Below are positions 4,824-6,050 of a stretch of 6,050 nucleotides of DNA, piece after piece. The position numbers and the translations under genes were made by a program. Numbering within the stretch: the stretch's first letter is position 1; the number at the start of each line of letters is the position of its first letter. The stretch covers positions 1 through 6,050 of the forward strand of contig CAYJOD010000155.1 of the NCBI GenBank assembly GCA_964371655.1, read 5' to 3'. A model generated the notes under the pieces. It saw only the letters and a list, made by a program, of their open reading frames with translations, was not told the DNA's origin and searched no databases. Origin of the DNA: CAZGSN01 sp964371655. GTDB lineage: Bacteria > Desulfobacterota > Binatia > HRBIN30.

Positions 4824-5980
4824 GCCAACGCGACATCGTTGTTCTCGCCGGATACCTGGTGCGCTGCCCGCTGGGCGGCTACGCGTGGCAGGTCCTACAC
4901 TACCTCGCCGGTCTGCGCGCCTTGGGGTTCGACGCCTACTTCTATGAAGACACGGCCTTCTACTGTGGCTCCTACGATCCTGTCACCGACAGCAACAACG
5001 TCGGCACGGCAAGCGGCATTGCCTTCGCCAGCGAGCTCTTCAGCCGCTTCGGCTTGGCTGATGCCTGGATGTTCTGGGATGCGCAGGCCGATCGCGTCTA
5101 CGGAGCGCAACATGTGGATCGCGAGGATGTGCTCAACCGCGCCCGTGTCGTCATCACCCTGGCGCCGGTGACACGCCTGGCGCGCCGCGGCCAGCAGTCG
5201 AAGCTGTTCATCGACCTCGACCCCGGCTTCACCCAGATTCGTGCCGCGCACGGCGATGCCGCGATCTTGGAGCTGCTGAACGAGCACGATCTCCACTTCA
5301 CCTTCGGCGAGAACATCGGCCGTCCCGAGTGCCCGGTGCCGAGCGCCGGCTTGCACTGGCTGCCGACGCGCCAGCCGGTCGTTCTCGACTTCTGGGAGCC
5401 GAGCGCGACCGCTGCCAATGAGGCGTTCACGACCGTCGGCAAGTGGAACGAGAAGCGCCGCGACGTCGAGCTCGACGGTGAGGTGTTCGCCTGGTGCAAG
5501 CGCACCGAGTGGATGAAGTTCCTAACCTTGCCGGCCCGCAGTGGCCAGCGTTTTCAGCCGGGTCTCGACACCCACAACGTCCCCGGTGACACCGAGCTCT
5601 TGCGTGCCAACGGCTGGGATCCGATCGACCCGATCGAAGTGTCGCGCGATGCGTTGCGCTACCGAGACTTCATCCGCGCTTCAAAAGGCGAGTTCACCGT
5701 CGCCAAGGACCTCAACGTACGCCTGCGCAGCGGTTGGTTCAGCGACCGCGGCGCCTGCTACCTGGCGGCAGGCCGGCCGGTGGTGACGCAGGACACCGGT
5801 TTCGACAGGGTGTTGCCGACAGGACGAGGCTTATTCGGCGTACGCACGGTGGCAGAAGCCGCCGCCGCCTTCGCGCAGATCGACGCCGACTACGAAGCGC
5901 AACGGCGCGCCGCACGTGACATTGCGGAGCAATGCTTCGACGCCAACCGCGTTCTGCGCGAGCTGATGTCGCACGTGTGA
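4820..5980 (+). CDS. GT-B-type glycosyltransferase-like protein, paralogue C
   Basis: This 386-aa soluble protein is the third tandem family member. It keeps the glycine-rich turn CPLGGYAWQ (16-24), FIDLDPGFTQI (130-140), LHFTFGENIG (158-167), CPVPSAGLHWLPTRQP (171-186), FTTVGKW (203-209), GWFSDRGACYLAAGRP (305-320) and QDTGF (324-328). Over the 23-residue C-terminal block (305-327), 14 positions are identical in all three proteins. The expected role is cytoplasmic sugar transfer on the same pathway as its neighbours, substrate unknown. Its second cysteine in the C-x-x-P-x-C motif of A and B is Ala176. GTG 4820 was chosen because it follows a good Shine-Dalgarno (AAGAGGA, 4803-4809) and matches the paralogues' N-termini. 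The 176-bp gap from paralogue B contains a REP-like unit, so coupling to the upstream genes is looser. The stop is TGA at 5978-5980, followed within 29 bases by another palindrome. Confidence 0.83.
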   Translation: MSQRDIVVLAGYLVRCPLGGYAWQVLHYLAGLRALGFDAYFYEDTAFYCGSYDPVTDSNNVGTASGIAFASELFSRFGLADAWMFWDAQADRVYGAQHVDREDVLNRARVVITLAPVTRLARRGQQSKLFIDLDPGFTQIRAAHGDAAILELLNEHDLHFTFGENIGRPECPVPSAGLHWLPTRQPVVLDFWEPSATAANEAFTTVGKWNEKRRDVELDGEVFAWCKRTEWMKFLTLPARSGQRFQPGLDTHNVPGDTELLRANGWDPIDPIEVSRDALRYRDFIRASKGEFTVAKDLNVRLRSGWFSDRGACYLAAGRPVVTQDTGFDRVLPTGRGLFGVRTVAEAAAAFAQIDADYEAQRRAARDIAEQCFDANRVLRELMSHV

Positions 5981-5996
5981 GGCGCGGCTCGAAGAA

Positions 5997-6029
5997 CCCT
6001 CACCCCGGCCCTCTCCCAAAGGGAGAGGG
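5997..6029. repeat. REP-like hairpin copy directly after paralogue C
   Basis: CCCTCTCCC (6009-6017) and GGGAGAGGG (6021-6029) form a perfect 9-bp stem around AAA. The preceding bases extend the match to the second hairpin of the upstream doublet: 5997-6017 and 2203-2223 differ at one of 21 positions and have the same orientation. The stem is shorter by the GCA/TGC step. Its place just past the stop makes it a possible transcript-end structure, but no T tract follows. Confidence 0.65.
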
Positions 6030-6030
6030 A

Positions 6031-6050
6031 GGAAGGCAAGCTCCCCTCTC
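6031..6050 (+). repeat. Start of a further REP-like copy, cut by the window edge
   Basis: These last 20 bases match 2104-2123, the left flank and first stem bases of hairpin copy 1, at 18 of 20 positions. The right arm would lie outside the window. Together with the adjoining hairpin this makes a second cluster of at least two copies after the gene row, arranged differently from the upstream doublet. Confidence 0.5.

Overview
This is a GC-rich bacterial window with strong preference for G or C at third codon positions. It carries four tightly annotated protein genes, all on the + strand, separated by short, repeat-dense spacers. No rRNA, tRNA, CRISPR or transposase gene is visible. The spacers hold families of short palindromic repeats of a kind common in large, high-GC genomes of environmental bacteria. 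The sequence does not fix the taxon; a proteobacterial or delta-like (for example Binatota-type) uncultured lineage is only a guess.

Layout. Bases 1-125 are a leader with a possible extended -10 promoter and three striking poly-C tracts. Bases 126-1907 encode a complete half-size ABC exporter (six membrane helices fused to an ATPase domain) with an unusual LSEGE signature. Bases 1908-2314 form a 407-bp non-coding island of nested repeats: an outer 12-bp inverted repeat, a 9-bp-periodic CACGGAT foldback, and an inner pair of inverted REP-like hairpins. Bases 2315-3487, 3489-4643 and 4820-5980 encode three tandem, clearly homologous but divergent proteins of 390, 384 and 386 aa. They look like GT-B-type glycosyltransferases. 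The first two are separated by one base. The second and third are separated by 176 bp holding a further REP-like copy and a hairpin that presents the third gene's ribosome binding site. Bases 5981-6050 hold a fourth hairpin copy and the start of a fifth.

Working model (inference). The three paralogues modify or build a sugar-containing compound in the cytoplasm and the ABC protein may flip or export it. Co-orientation and adjacency are the only evidence for that link. The repeats appear to have entered an older, tighter gene row, leaving only the first two glycosyltransferase-like genes in tight coupling. The most notable points are the triplicated enzyme set beside an exporter, the REP singlet/doublet family whose parts can be aligned between three spacers, and the RBS-in-a-hairpin ahead of the third paralogue.
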